A stretch of 64,000 nt of DNA, taken from NCBI GenBank assembly GCA_963713695.1, contig CAVQMU010000006.1:1-64000 (forward strand), written 5' to 3'. This DNA is from Rhodoblastus sp963713695. GTDB taxonomy: Bacteria > Pseudomonadota > Alphaproteobacteria > Rhizobiales > Beijerinckiaceae. A program made the position numbers and the translations under genes. The notes under the pieces were generated by a model. That model searched no databases. It was not told where the DNA came from and saw only the letters and a program-made list of their open reading frames with translations. This document shows positions 52,044-61,196 of the stretch, piece by piece (positions within the stretch are counted from its first letter, which is position 1; each line of letters starts with the position of its first letter).

Positions 52044-55000
52044 TCACCCGATCTTGAAATTGGCCGCGCTGAGACTGCCCGGGGCCATGCTGATGATGTC
52101 GATGGAGCCGTTGGCGCCGAGGGAAAGGAGCGAGCCGCCGCTGCCGTCCGTCTTGAGGGCGCTGAAGGCCGCCGCCGCGCTCGTGTAGCCGCCTGTGCCC
52201 CCGAGCAGGTTGATGATGTCGCCCTTGGAGAAAGCGTAGACCTTGCTTGCGGCGGTGGCGCCGCCGAAGATCAGCTTGTCGCCGGCGACTCCGGGATTGA
52301 GCCAGACGGAATTGCCGGAGCCGAAGGTGATCGTGTCATTTGCGCCGTAAAGGCCGAACAGATCGTTGGCGCTGAGCGTCGCCGTCGTATTGAAGCCGGT
52401 GACGTCCACCCTGGAATTGGCGTTCTCGTAAACCGAGCCGCCGTTCGCCAAGGTGACGACGTCGTCAAGGGATGTGTTGGCGCCATTGTTGCCAATATAG
52501 ATCTGGTCGTTGGTCCCCGTCGCATTGACGGTCAAGCCAAACCCATAGGCGCCCAGGGTCTCGTTGTTGCCGATCGTCGCCGTCACGCCAGTGCCATAGA
52601 AATCGACCCTGGAATTGTCGTTCTCGTAGATGGAGCCGCCGCTCGCAAAATTGACCTCGTCCGCATTGGCGGTGGTCGAAAATTGGCCGTTGTTGCCGAT
52701 ATAGACCAGGTCGCCCGTTCCCGACGCATTGACGGTCAAGGCGGAGCCGTAGGCGCCCAAGGTGTCGCTGGCTCCGATCGTCGCCGTCACGCCCGAGCCA
52801 TAGAAATCGACCCTGGAGTTGTTGTTCTCGTAAATCGCCCCGCCACTCGCAAAATTGACGTTGTCGGCGTTGGCTGTGGTCGAAAATTCGCCGTTGTTGC
52901 CAATGTAGACCTGGTCGCCCGTCCCGGACGCATTGACCGTCAAGGCGGAGCCATAGGCGCCCAAAATGTCGGAGGCGCCGATATTGGCCGTCACGTTCGA
53001 GCCGTAGAGTTGACCCTGGCGCTGCTTTGCTCGTAAAGCGTGCCGCCATTCGCGAAATTGACGACGTCGTCCAGCGACGTATTGGCCGCCGTTGCCGCCG
53101 ATATAGACCTGATCGTTGGTTCCGGACGCGTTGACGGTGATGGAGGAGCCATAGGCGGCCAGCAAGTCATTGTTTCCAATGGCGTCCGTCACATTCGAGC
53201 CGGTCACCATGAGCCTGGTGTTGTCGTACACATAAACCGTACCATTCGAAAGCGTGACGGTGTCGAGATTGGCGTTTGTGGCGCCCTGGCCATTGCCGCC
53301 GATCCAGACGCCATCGCCGGTTCCGGTCGCGTTGACGATGTCGGCGGAGCCGTTGATCCCCAGGGCGTCCCAATTGCCGATCGTCGTCGTCAGATTGGAG
53401 CCGTTCACCTGAATTCTCGAACTGTCGTACTGATAGACCGTGCCGTTCGAAATATTGACGGTGTCGAGCAAGTTTTCATTGGCGCTGTTGCCGCCGATCC
53501 AGACGCCATCGCCGGTTCCCGTCGCGTTGACGGTCAGGCTTGAGCCGTTGATCCCCAAGGCGTCCCAATTGCCGATCGTCGTCGTCAGATTGGAGCCGTT
53601 CACTTGCACTCGCGAACTGTCCGACACGTAAACGAAGCCGCCATTCGCCATGTTGACCGTGTCGAGCAGGTTCTCGTTGCTCGCGTTGCCGCCCACGACC
53701 ACGACGTCACTGCTCCCGGAAACATTGACCGTATTCGACAAGCCGAACACGCTCAGAACGTCGTTGCTTGCGCCATTGATCGTATTGGTGTTGCCGTTCA
53801 CGGTCAGATCGGCGCCGAGGGCGACTGCGATGGTGTCGCTGGAGCCATTCACAGTAGTATTGCTCGACGACGCCAAGCTGATCGCGCCGCTGCTAACATT
53901 CTGGACATTCACGGCCTGCGTGAGCGAGTCCAGTCCATGGATCACGTAGGGATTGGCGGTCCCGTTCAAAGCAGCGACGAATTGCGCCTGAGAAATATTG
54001 TTCAGGAATACCGACGCGCCATTGTTGGCGAGTGTGAGCAAAAGACCGCCCGCGACATTCTGCATCAACGGCGTCGCATAGCCGCCGACGATGGTAAGCG
54101 TGTCCTTCAGGAGGTTGAAATTGACAATCTCGTCCTGGCCACTGTTGCCGCTGCCGCTGACGCCATATTCGGAAAAGACATATTCGTTGCCGGCAGCGCC
54201 GCCCTGCATAATATCGTTGCCCGCGCCGCCCACCAGCTGGTTATAGCCGGAGCCGCCGATCAGCGTATCGTTGCCGGCCCCGCCGTAAAGCTCGTTATAG
54301 CCGGAGCCGCCGATCAGCGTGGTGTTGTAATTGTCTGCGTAGACAACGAGATCGCCCAGACCGCCTGCGTAACTGAAATAACTGTCGTTCGGCCCCCGCA
54401 ACAAAATGAGCTGGTTGTGGTTGAGAGCAATGGAGCCCATGGCCCCGGAACTGCTGGCGATATGAACGTCAAAGCCGGCCGCCAGACCGTTCAACGGCGT
54501 GTTCGAGGGTGACGTCAGCGTCACATTCGCAACGGCGTCATATTGCTGCCCCTGGAGCCACGCATTGTAAGCCAGACCCGCCGGCTTATAAACGGTCACG
54601 CCATTGACAATATCGGCCAGACCATAGGTGGCCAAGGGACCGGTCGTCGGCCCCGCATTATTGGTTTGCTCGGTTTCGTCATACAATTCGTAGACGTCGG
54701 CTTCCGTAACAAAGCTCCATGTCCGGATCAGACCCACTGTCTCCATGACCGCGACCATCTGAAGATTGTCGGCCATCGACTGCGTCAGCAATTGCCCCTG
54801 CGCGATGACGCCATATTCGTAGGGATTCGCGAAAGTGGCCGTATCGGCTTGCCCGGTATTGTCAAGGAGGCCATCGCCGAGATACGTGCCTGCGCCAAAT
54901 TCGGTCATCGTCACGGAAACGTTGACGTCGCCGGCCTGATACAGATCAGCCATCGTGCGTTCGACGCCAATTTCCGAGTTCATGTCAAAATACGCATCGC

Positions 55001-56051
55001 CGGCAGGATCGCCCGCGGACGAGTAGAGCGTCAGATTTGCAACTGAGCCGCGGTTGACCAGGGCGCGCCAGGTCATGAAATCCATGTTCGGCAATATAGT
55101 TCTGTTGTAGGTCAAATTATATATAACGCTGCTATTGGTAGAAGTCCCGGCCAACGTCGTCGGATCAACCCAAGCCGTTATCGCCTGGCCATAAGGGTGA
55201 AGATCGATTTCCTGAATCGCCAGCTGGCCGCTCGAATTCCAGACATTCGCATTGGTCGTCACGACGCCGTCTTTGACGGCGGTGGCGTAGTTATAACTGG
55301 CCAGAGCAGTGAAGAAGGCCGGATCATAGGAGCCGGCGAGATCGGGCGCGATGATTTTTGGCGCCAGGGAAAGCGGCACGTGGATGGACGCCAACGCGTT
55401 ATAATAATTATCCATTACGCTGGCGACAATATCGAAATAGGCATTGTACGGAATGGACGAAAGGTTGCCCTGCGTCCAGGCGGCGGGAAACGCGTAGACT
55501 TCATTGACCTCGTTGAAAAGCTGGATGCCCTGTATGTTTTCCAACGTCTGGATGCCCTGATTTTGCCAGGACATCCAGACGACAAAATCCGCTATGAATT
55601 GCCCAACATTATTGGCATTGGCGACCGCATTGTCGTTGTTGGTCGCCTGACTGCCGGGAGTCGTCACCTGCGCCCAGGGCGGAACGATGCCAAAGGAGGC
55701 GACAACCTTGATGCCGTTTGTATAGGCATCGTAATAATACGAATATTCATATGCCGCGTTCTGATACCCAAGACCTCCAGAATTAGGCCACCTTCCTTCA
55801 ATGTATGTCAGGAAAGCGCTTTGCGACAAGGTTCCGGAATTCGGGTTGAACGCAGTTATTGCGGGTTGGCCGGGTTGGGTGGGCGGCTGAAACGACCACC
55901 AATCGAGTCCCATGCGGACACTCTGATCGCCTTCGTTGGCCAGTAGCGCCATAAGATCTGCAGCATTGGTGAGGTCAGTGGAAGTAAAACTCGCGCCGTA
56001 AACTTCTTGATGGTCGGGACCATGAAAATTGACGCCGAATTGAGCAGTCAT
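52044..56051 (-). CDS. giant predicted type-I-secreted clan GH-A-like glycoside hydrolase with RTX and tandem repeats
   Basis: 1335 residues, no N-terminal signal peptide. Residues 1-505 look like a TIM-barrel hydrolase: acid/base candidate Glu181 in LFNEVNEVY, HPYG at 285-288 and nucleophile candidate Glu384 in TMTEFGAGTY. Residues about 580-618 are RTX nonapeptide repeats (GGSGYNELYGGAGNDTLIGG). Residues 796 to about 1270 hold seven 65-68-residue repeats (NGSNLTTTIGNWDALG..GTGD..IGGN). The last 70 residues resemble an RTX secretion domain. Between about 53085 and 53020 two indels cancel out. ATG at 56051 with GGGAG upstream. No T1SS transporter genes in the window. Substrate unknown. Confidence 0.85.
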   Translation of the reverse strand: MTAQFGVNFHGPDHQEVYGASFTSTDLTNAADLMALLANEGDQSVRMGLDWWSFQPPTQPGQPAITAFNPNSGTLSQSAFLTYIEGRWPNSGGLGYQNAAYEYSYYYDAYTNGIKVVASFGIVPPWAQVTTPGSQATNNDNAVANANNVGQFIADFVVWMSWQNQGIQTLENIQGIQLFNEVNEVYAFPAAWTQGNLSSIPYNAYFDIVASVMDNYYNALASIHVPLSLAPKIIAPDLAGSYDPAFFTALASYNYATAVKDGVVTTNANVWNSSGQLAIQEIDLHPYGQAITAWVDPTTLAGTSTNSSVIYNLTYNRTILPNMDFMTWRALVNRGSVANLTLYSSAGDPAGDAYFDMNSEIGVERTMADLYQAGDVNVSVTMTEFGAGTYLGDGLLDNTGQADTATFANPYEYGVIAQGQLLTQSMADNLQMVAVMETVGLIRTWSFVTEADVYELYDETEQTNNAGPTTGPLATYGLADIVNGVTVYKPAGLAYNAWLQGQQYDAVANVTLTSPSNTPLNGLAAGFDVHIASSSGAMGSIALNHNQLILLRGPNDSYFSYAGGLGDLVVYADNYNTTLIGGSGYNELYGGAGNDTLIGGSGYNQLVGGAGNDIMQGGAAGNEYVFSEYGVSGSGNSGQDEIVNFNLLKDTLTIVGGYATPLMQNVAGGLLLTLANNGASVFLNNISQAQFVAALNGTANPYVIHGLDSLTQAVNVQNVSSGAISLASSSNTTVNGSSDTIAVALGADLTVNGNTNTINGASNDVLSVFGLSNTVNVSGSSDVVVVGGNASNENLLDTVNMANGGFVYVSDSSRVQVNGSNLTTTIGNWDALGINGSSLTVNATGTGDGVWIGGNSANENLLDTVNISNGTVYQYDSSRIQVNGSNLTTTIGNWDALGINGSADIVNATGTGDGVWIGGNGQGATNANLDTVTLSNGTVYVYDNTRLMVTGSNVTDAIGNNDLLAAYGSSITVNASGTNDQVYIGGNGGQYVAGRRRQFREWRHALRAKQRQGQLYGSNVTANIGASDILGAYGSALTVNASGTGDQVYIGNNGEFSTTANADNVNFASGGAIYENNNSRVDFYGSGVTATIGASDTLGAYGSALTVNASGTGDLVYIGNNGQFSTTANADEVNFASGGSIYENDNSRVDFYGTGVTATIGNNETLGAYGFGLTVNATGTNDQIYIGNNGANTSLDDVVTLANGGSVYENANSRVDVTGFNTTATLSANDLFGLYGANDTITFGSGNSVWLNPGVAGDKLIFGGATAASKVYAFSKGDIINLLGGTGGYTSAAAAFSALKTDGSGGSLLSLGANGSIDIISMAPGSLSAANFKIG
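52270..53666 (-). repeat. seven protein-coding tandem repeats of about 66 codons
   Basis: Inside the giant hydrolase. Core pattern: D-x-V-N-x-x-N-G-G-x-V-Y, then S-R-V-x-x-x-G-S-N-x-T-x-T-I-G, L-G-x-Y-G-S-x-L-T-V-N-A-S-G-T-G-D-x-V-Y-I-G-x-N. Units are 65-68 residues long; the third and fourth units contain the compensating frameshifts. Nearby units share long identical DNA stretches, showing recent duplication. Likely a beta-solenoid that stacks on the RTX region. Confidence 0.85.
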
Positions 56052-56273
56052 TTGTCGCTCCCGTAAAGATCAAAGTGCGCCCGCACCGCCCACGCAGACA
56101 GAATCGTCGCATGCTCAAGGCCAAGCTACCGCTCGAAAAATATGATTACCACCACTCGCCAGGTTGCATCGCGCGCCTCATCGAGCCGCTCGCCGGCATT
56201 GCAGCAATTCGCGCAAGTCGTTCGGATCGGGCGAGACGTCCGCGTCGCCAATTCGCGGCGCCGCCGCAGGATT

Positions 56274-57488
56274 TCAGCGCAACAAGTCGCGCAGATCGCA
56301 GGCGGGATCGCCAGCTTGCGCCGGATCGGGCGAAACGCCGGCGTCGAGCAGTTTGCGCGCGAGCAGATGTTCGCCCGGGCGGTTGACGGATTCGACCGCG
56401 ATCAAGCGGTCCCCACGATAACAGTAGAGCGAAAAGGCCCCCTCGCCCGTCACCCGTTCGACGCAGCAGTCAAACCCTTCCGACAGGCCGGCCATCTGCA
56501 ATTTCGCGTCATACTGGTCCGACCAGAACCAGGGCGCGGCGACGAAGGGCCTTTCGCGCCGCAGCAGCGACGCTGCCGCCGCCTTGCCCAGCTCCACCGA
56601 ATTCTGGACGCTTTCGAACCGCAATATTTTCCCGTCGTCGCGGCGCAAAACCGTGCAATCGCCAGCCGCGACAATCTTTTCGTCGGTCGTCCTGGCAAGG
56701 GCGTCGACCACGATCCCGCGCGCAACCTCAAGGCCGGCGGCAGCCGCCAGCTCATCGTTGGCGACCGCGCCGATGCCGAAAACGACGAGATCGGCGGGAA
56801 ATTTTTCGCCGCTTGCAGTGACCACGGTTTTCACTCGCCCATCGGCGCCTTCGAGCGCCGCGACCTGGGTGGAAAAGACGAGATCCACGCCCCTCGCCCG
56901 ATGCAGCTGCGCAAAATAATGCGAAATTTTTGGCGTGACGGCGCGGGCCATGAGACGGTCGAGCGCCTCGACGAGTTTTACCTTGCGCCCGCGCTTGCGC
57001 GCCGCCGCCGCGACCTCGAGGCCGATGAAGCCGCCGCCGATGACCACGACATGCTCGGCTTCCGCAAGACGGTGCGAAATCTCCTTTGCATCCTCCATGT
57101 CGCGCAAAACGCAAACGCCAGCGAGCGCCGCGCCGGGAAGGTCCGGCCGCCGCGCCCGCGCGCCCGTCGCCAGCGCGAGCCCGGAATAGGCGAGTTTTTC
57201 GCCATTGGCGAGGACGATCGCGCCCCGCTCGCGATCTATCGCGACGACCGCGGATCCGAGCCGCAGGTCGATCCTCTTGGCCGCAAAAAATTCCGCGCCG
57301 CGCAGGAAAAGCCGTTCCTCGGGGACTTCGCCCAGCAGCCAGGCCTTGGACAGCGGCGGGCGCTGGTAGGGCGGATGGTTTTCGCCCGCAAGCAGGACGA
57401 TTCCGCCGTCAAATCCCTCAGTCCGCAAGCTCTCGGCGACCTGCAGCCCCGCCTGTCCCGCGCCGATGATGATGATGGGGTCGCTCAA
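56274..57488 (-). CDS. NAD(P)H:ferredoxin reductase, FAD type
   Basis: Intact, 404 residues. Two dinucleotide folds (IIIIGAGQAGLQVAESL; HVVVIGGGFIGLEVAAAARK), the FAD motif VVFGIGAVANDELAAAAGL and IVAAGDCTVLRR, and a C-terminal reductase domain. This is the putidaredoxin/rhodocoxin-reductase-like group that passes electrons to ferredoxins of P450 or dioxygenase systems. No ferredoxin or oxygenase is adjacent, so the partner is unknown. Confidence 0.9.
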   Translation of the reverse strand: MSDPIIIIGAGQAGLQVAESLRTEGFDGGIVLLAGENHPPYQRPPLSKAWLLGEVPEERLFLRGAEFFAAKRIDLRLGSAVVAIDRERGAIVLANGEKLAYSGLALATGARARRPDLPGAALAGVCVLRDMEDAKEISHRLAEAEHVVVIGGGFIGLEVAAAARKRGRKVKLVEALDRLMARAVTPKISHYFAQLHRARGVDLVFSTQVAALEGADGRVKTVVTASGEKFPADLVVFGIGAVANDELAAAAGLEVARGIVVDALARTTDEKIVAAGDCTVLRRDDGKILRFESVQNSVELGKAAAASLLRRERPFVAAPWFWSDQYDAKLQMAGLSEGFDCCVERVTGEGAFSLYCYRGDRLIAVESVNRPGEHLLARKLLDAGVSPDPAQAGDPACDLRDLLR

Positions 57489-57554
57489 CCTGGCTCCTCG
57501 CGCTTCGTCGCCTCGCGGAAACTCCTATCACGCATCGCCCCCGGAAATCAGCCC

Positions 57555-57760
57555 TCATGCGGGCTCCGCAACCTCGGCCAAAGGGCGCGCGGCAACGCGC
57601 CTTTCAAATTGAGCGACCAGCAACCGCCGCATCGGACGTTCGAGCAGGTAGAAGGAGGCAAGGCTGACGGCGATGACGCCGAGGAGATTCACAAGCTTCG
57701 GAACATGGTCGAAGAAGGAGAACGGCTGCTGCCAGAGGTAGAGCGAATAGGAGAGCTTGA
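57555..57760 (-). pseudogene. C-terminal fragment of an acyltransferase-3 family protein
   Basis: About 67 codons: KLSYSLYLWQQPFSFFDHVP and ASFYLLERPMRRLLVAQFER are the last membrane region and end of acyltransferase-3 (OafA/NodX-type O-acetylase). The rest of the gene is missing; its upstream side is cut exactly by the REP-like inverted pair at 57759. A non-functional remnant left by rearrangement. Confidence 0.75.
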
Positions 57761-58350
57761 TTACGGGGACATGATACGAATTCCCCAATTCCGCGCCGAC
57801 GTGCGCGCACCGGGTTAATTATGCAATTCGTATCATGTCCCCGTAATCGCGTAATCGAATCTATGCAGGCAATAACGAACCTCTTATCATTCTCAATTTT
57901 GATTGAGTTGGAATACAACTGCGCACAAGAGTTCGCTATTTCTATATAATTTTGGGTATCCGTTTCTGATATAAATATTCTTAACATATATTTGAGGCTA
58001 TTTCGTCCAATTATTCTGTATTTTATTTCATTTAACATCAATGAAAATAAGTAAGCTACGCTAAAAACAGAAACATTTTTAACATCGTTAGATTCAATAT
58101 AACTATGCAATAAGTCTTTCTCTATTTTAGACCTAACAACAATATATCCTTCTACGCCACGCCCAGACCTAATTTCATCGCCTTTTGATGTAACGCGTAT
58201 GGCGTATAACTTGATTGGATCAGCCCCATCGAACGGAATATAATAATAAATTGGACTATTATCAACTCCTAACTGACTGGCAGCCCTAAGAGATGCTCCA
58301 GTTTCCGAATCGACGAACTCCGTTGTTGATATTTTATAACGACGATCCAT
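57604..58350 (-). CDS. AT-rich unknown protein, 3' end replaced by repeat
   Basis: From the ATG at 58350 (GGGAG upstream) about 170 residues are strongly AT-rich and look like a soluble globular protein (MDRRYKISTTEFVDSETGAS .. SIKIENDKRFVIACIDSI). Past 57848 the open frame runs through the REP-like pair and out of frame across the acyltransferase fragment, so the last 75 codons are not original. No recognised family. Base composition differs from the host average; acquired DNA truncated by repeat insertion is the best reading. Confidence 0.55.
   Translation of the reverse strand: MDRRYKISTTEFVDSETGASLRAASQLGVDNSPIYYYIPFDGADPIKLYAIRVTSKGDEIRSGRGVEGYIVVRSKIEKDLLHSYIESNDVKNVSVFSVAYLFSLMLNEIKYRIIGRNSLKYMLRIFISETDTQNYIEIANSCAQLYSNSIKIENDKRFVIACIDSITRLRGHDTNCIINPVRARRRGIGEFVSCPRNQALLFALPLAAAVLLLRPCSEACESPRRHRRQPCLLLPARTSDAAVAGRSI
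57759..57848. repeat. REP-like inverted pair
   Basis: Two 24-bp inverted arms (gattacggggacatgatacg.. and its complement at 57825-57848) separated by 42 bases. The core GGGGACATGATAC recurs at several other places in the last 6 kb. The paired arrangement is that of a REPIN, a non-autonomous element mobilised by REP-associated transposases. Confidence 0.8.
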
Positions 58351-58399
58351 CGGCGCTCCCAATTTTTTCGAATAAATACCTTCATTGATTAAAATGGAA

Positions 58400-58506
58400 T
58401 TACAGTGATGGGGTGGACGGCGCCTCGGATCGGCATCGGTGTGCCAAGATGGTCGTCGTTGCAAACTTCCATTGAATGGAGCGCCGTCCATGAGCAAGTC
58501 TACCGA
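58400..58506 (+). mobile_element. solo left end of the IS110/IS1111 element
   Basis: 107 bases almost identical (two mismatches seen) to 59373-59479, which is the left end of the complete element including its transposase start codon. Here it stops after six codons (MSKST..), right where the 3' end of the next AT-rich gene begins. Remnant of a second copy or an incomplete excision. Confidence 0.85.
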
Positions 58507-59075
58507 GGTTCCTTTGCAAATTCAGGTATTTGCCTAACCAAGCTAAAGAAGTTGACTCTGATGTCATCTGATCGCATAACGCCTACACATACCTGGGTTA
58601 TATATGTAGTTTCAATATCAGGATTCATGCGATCGCCCGTAAATGGATGCCTCGGCGTCACCTTGACTCGAAACGCATAATAACATGTTAGCATATATTT
58701 ATTTGATTCAACACATTTAAAATTATTTTCGTTTAGATATTTAATAACATTACGATTATTTGCTTTATAACTCAGAGTATCAGGAAGAGTTTTCTCGATA
58801 GGACATATTACATGTGGTCCTACACTCGTCCAATTGCTCTGGCGTAGAAGATATCCGTTCTGACAACTATACCCACCAAACATGAGCACGCGCTCGAGGT
58901 CGGTGGGAGGCGACTTTCCATTTTCATAACTTGGAATACTCGGGTCGAGATAGGCGCTGAGTATCCGATCGCTACCGCATTCACTTGCGGACGCGCTCGC
59001 GGCAATGCCGCAGCACAATATTCCGAAGCCGTGGACGAGCTTTGCAGGGTAACGGCTGTTATGTTGGCGCCGCAT
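58500..59075 (-). CDS. AT-rich exported protein, 3' end cut by the IS remnant
   Basis: 191 residues from the ATG at 59075 (GGTGGAG upstream). Signal peptide LVHGFGILCCGIAASASA, then Cys-containing extracytoplasmic sequence (GYSCQNGYLLRQSNWTSVG; NNFKCVESNKYMLTCYYAFR). The last few codons come from the IS left end, so the natural C-terminus is lost. No family recognised. AT-rich relative to the window; likely acquired. The 297 bases upstream (59076-59372) hold no further gene. Confidence 0.6.
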   Translation of the reverse strand: MRRQHNSRYPAKLVHGFGILCCGIAASASASECGSDRILSAYLDPSIPSYENGKSPPTDLERVLMFGGYSCQNGYLLRQSNWTSVGPHVICPIEKTLPDTLSYKANNRNVIKYLNENNFKCVESNKYMLTCYYAFRVKVTPRHPFTGDRMNPDIETTYITQVCVGVMRSDDIRVNFFSLVRQIPEFAKEPR

Positions 59076-59372
59076 GGAACTCCACCTCCCGTGAACGCGC
59101 GTTGAGTCGTGAATTACGGAGTCACAGCGGTGAGTGACCCGCGATGACATGATGCGAATTCGCCAATCGTAAATCGACGTTTCGTCGCCCTTCCCTTCCC
59201 GGCGGTGTGACTTTCGCTGGCTCGACGTTTCGTCGCCAAAATCCTCTCGTCATCAAATCATATGCCAAATGCAACAGCCCCAACTCGCGGAAAAATTTTC
59301 TAAAATGTGGCGAAACGTTACGAAAACGTATCGGCGAGGGCAAGAGGCGTTTCAAGCTGCGATTACGGGAGA

Positions 59373-60790
59373 TTACGGTGATGGGGTGGACGGCGCCCCG
59401 GATCGGCATCGGTGTGCCAAGATGGTCGTCGTTGCAAACTTCCATTGAATGGAGCGCCGTCCATGAGCAAGTCTACCGACAATTTGGCTTCAGTCACGCG
59501 CATTGGCCTCGATCTGGCGAAAAATGTGTTTCAGGTTCACGCGGTCGACGCGACGGGCGAGATCGTGGCGGCGCGAAAAATTCGGCGCGGCGCGCTGTTG
59601 CAGTTTTTCGCGCGTTTGCCGCCCTGCGTGGTTGCGATGGAAGCCTGTTCCTCGGCGCATCACTGGGGTCGGCTGCTAGTCGCGCAGGGCCATGAGGTCA
59701 GGCTGATCCCGGCGGCGCACGTCAAACCTTATGTGCGGCGCGGCAAGAACGACGCGGCGGACGCGGCGGCGATCTGCGAAGCGTCCCTGCGGCCGGGCCA
59801 GCGCTTCGTCGCCGTGCGTTCGGTCGAAAACCAGGCTGCCCTGATGCGCCATCGTGTGCGCGAACAGCTCTCTGGCCAACGGACTGCGCTGCTCAACGCC
59901 CTGCGCGGCCATCTGGCCGAAATCGGCGTTATCGCCGCGCAGGGCGCGCAACACGCCTATGAACTGAAACGGCTTCTCGACGAGGGCGCCGACGAACATG
60001 GAGAAATCGTCATTCCAACAAGCGTGCGGGCCGCGCTTTTGCCATTGGCGAAGCAGATCGACTCGCTCGACGACACCATCGGCGCGATCAACGACGAACT
60101 GGCCGACGCGGCGGAGAAGGATGCGGCAACGCGGCGGCTGATGACCATTCCCGGCGTCGGGCCGGTGATCGCTTCGGCCATCGTCGCCACCGCGCCGGAT
60201 ATGAGCGCTTTCGCCAATGGCCGCGAATTCGCGGCCTTTCTCGGCCTGACGCCGCGCCAGCATTCGACCGGCGGCAAGCAGCGACTGGGGCGCATCACCA
60301 AAATGGGCGACCGCTACTTGCGCAAACTTCTGGTGGTCGGCGCGACTTCGAATTCTTTGCCACCGTCAGGGCCATAACGACGCGTTGCGCCACTGGGCCA
60401 AGGCGCTGCTGGCGCGCAGGCCGGAAAAATACGGCTTCAAGCTGACGGCGGTCGCGCTCGCCAACAAGCTCGCCCGCCTCATCTTCGCGCTGATGAGCCG
60501 AGGCGGCGTCTATGAGGGTCAGCCCATCGCCGCCTGAGGCCGCCGGCGCGGCGCGCGGCGGCAAGGAATCGAGGGCGCCAACGAAGTGATGTGAAAAAAC
60601 GGAAAGGCTCGGAAGCCAGATATCGTGTCGGCGCCAATGCGAGCGCGCTACGGTGATTGCGGCAAAGAGCCAAGCGGACGATCCATCAGGGCCAGCCGGG
60701 AAAACCCAGCGCAAACAGGCCGTAGACATGACCGCGCCCGAGACTTTCACAACGCTTCGAAAAACCCCTTGATCAAGGGGCGCCGTCCAG
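59373..60790 (+). mobile_element. IS110-family (IS1111-type) insertion element
   Basis: Carries one DEDD transposase gene. Subterminal 11-bp inverted repeats tggacggcgcc (59387-59397) and ggcgccgtcca (60779-60789) match perfectly, a trait of the IS1111 subgroup. The palindrome ccccttgatcaagggg (60765-60780) abuts the right repeat. It seems to be inserted in a REP-like sequence: gattacgg... lies on the left and gacatgacacgataccaatt on the right. Confidence 0.82.
59463..60537 (+). CDS. IS110/IS1111-type transposase (one frameshift)
   Basis: About 357 residues. N-terminal DEDD (RuvC-like) domain: GLDLAKNVFQVH, Glu in AMEACSSAHHWGR, and the DxxD in KNDAADAAAI; C-terminal Transposase_20 domain (IPGVGPVIASAIVATAPDM; FLGLTPRQHSTGGKQRLGRI TK). 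An extra A near 60350 breaks the frame after LVVGATS; the repaired tail ends ..GGVYEGQPIAA. The last 250 bases of the element are non-coding. Confidence 0.9.
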
Positions 60791-60840
60791 ACATGACACG
60801 ATACCAATTGCATAATTAGAGCGATCTCTCCTGCAACACC
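60791..60840 (+). repeat. REP-like repeat copy next to the IS right end
   Basis: acatgacacgataccaattg cataattag..ctctcctgcaacacc, matching the repeat family at 61944, 61999 and 63711. It starts directly at the right boundary of the IS element. Confidence 0.75.
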
Positions 60841-60939
60841 ACAATGACGCCGCGTGTCTAGCCGATAGGTCGCTTACAAAACGGACCGGTTAGATAGTTG
60901 ACAGTTTCGGGTTGAATTTAGTTGGCTGATCGGCCGAAG

Positions 60940-61042
60940 GCCGAGACGGATGAGGGGGAGCCGCTGCGCCGCTGCTTCAGCATTCGTTGCGCGGAATCGC
61001 CCCCTCATCCGGCCTTCGGCCACCTTCTCCCGCAAGGGGCGA
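60940..61042. repeat. 103-bp intergenic palindromic repeat, copy 1
   Basis: Nearly identical (about three mismatches in the last 10 bases) to 63898-64000. It folds: cggatgaggggg and cgccccctcatccg are inverted arms around a GC-rich centre, with gccgaaggc / gccttcggc outside. Found in non-coding gaps only here. Type of element unknown, MITE- or REP-like. Confidence 0.85.
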
Positions 61043-61196
61043 AGGGAGGCGCCGTCTCCAGCGGGATGACGCGGCTGCTCTAACCTTGCTACAATCATCG
61101 CCTCAACCCGCCGCCGTGACGTCGGCGGTGCTTTATGTTTTGCATTATTAAACTGCCGTTGGGCGACGTTGCCGCCAAATTTATGGGAGCATCCGC

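Noticed and set aside
52270..53666. Regular DNA repeats that could suggest a CRISPR array
   Set aside because: Repeats are about 200 bases, all in frame within one protein, with no short identical repeat/unique spacer pattern and no cas genes.
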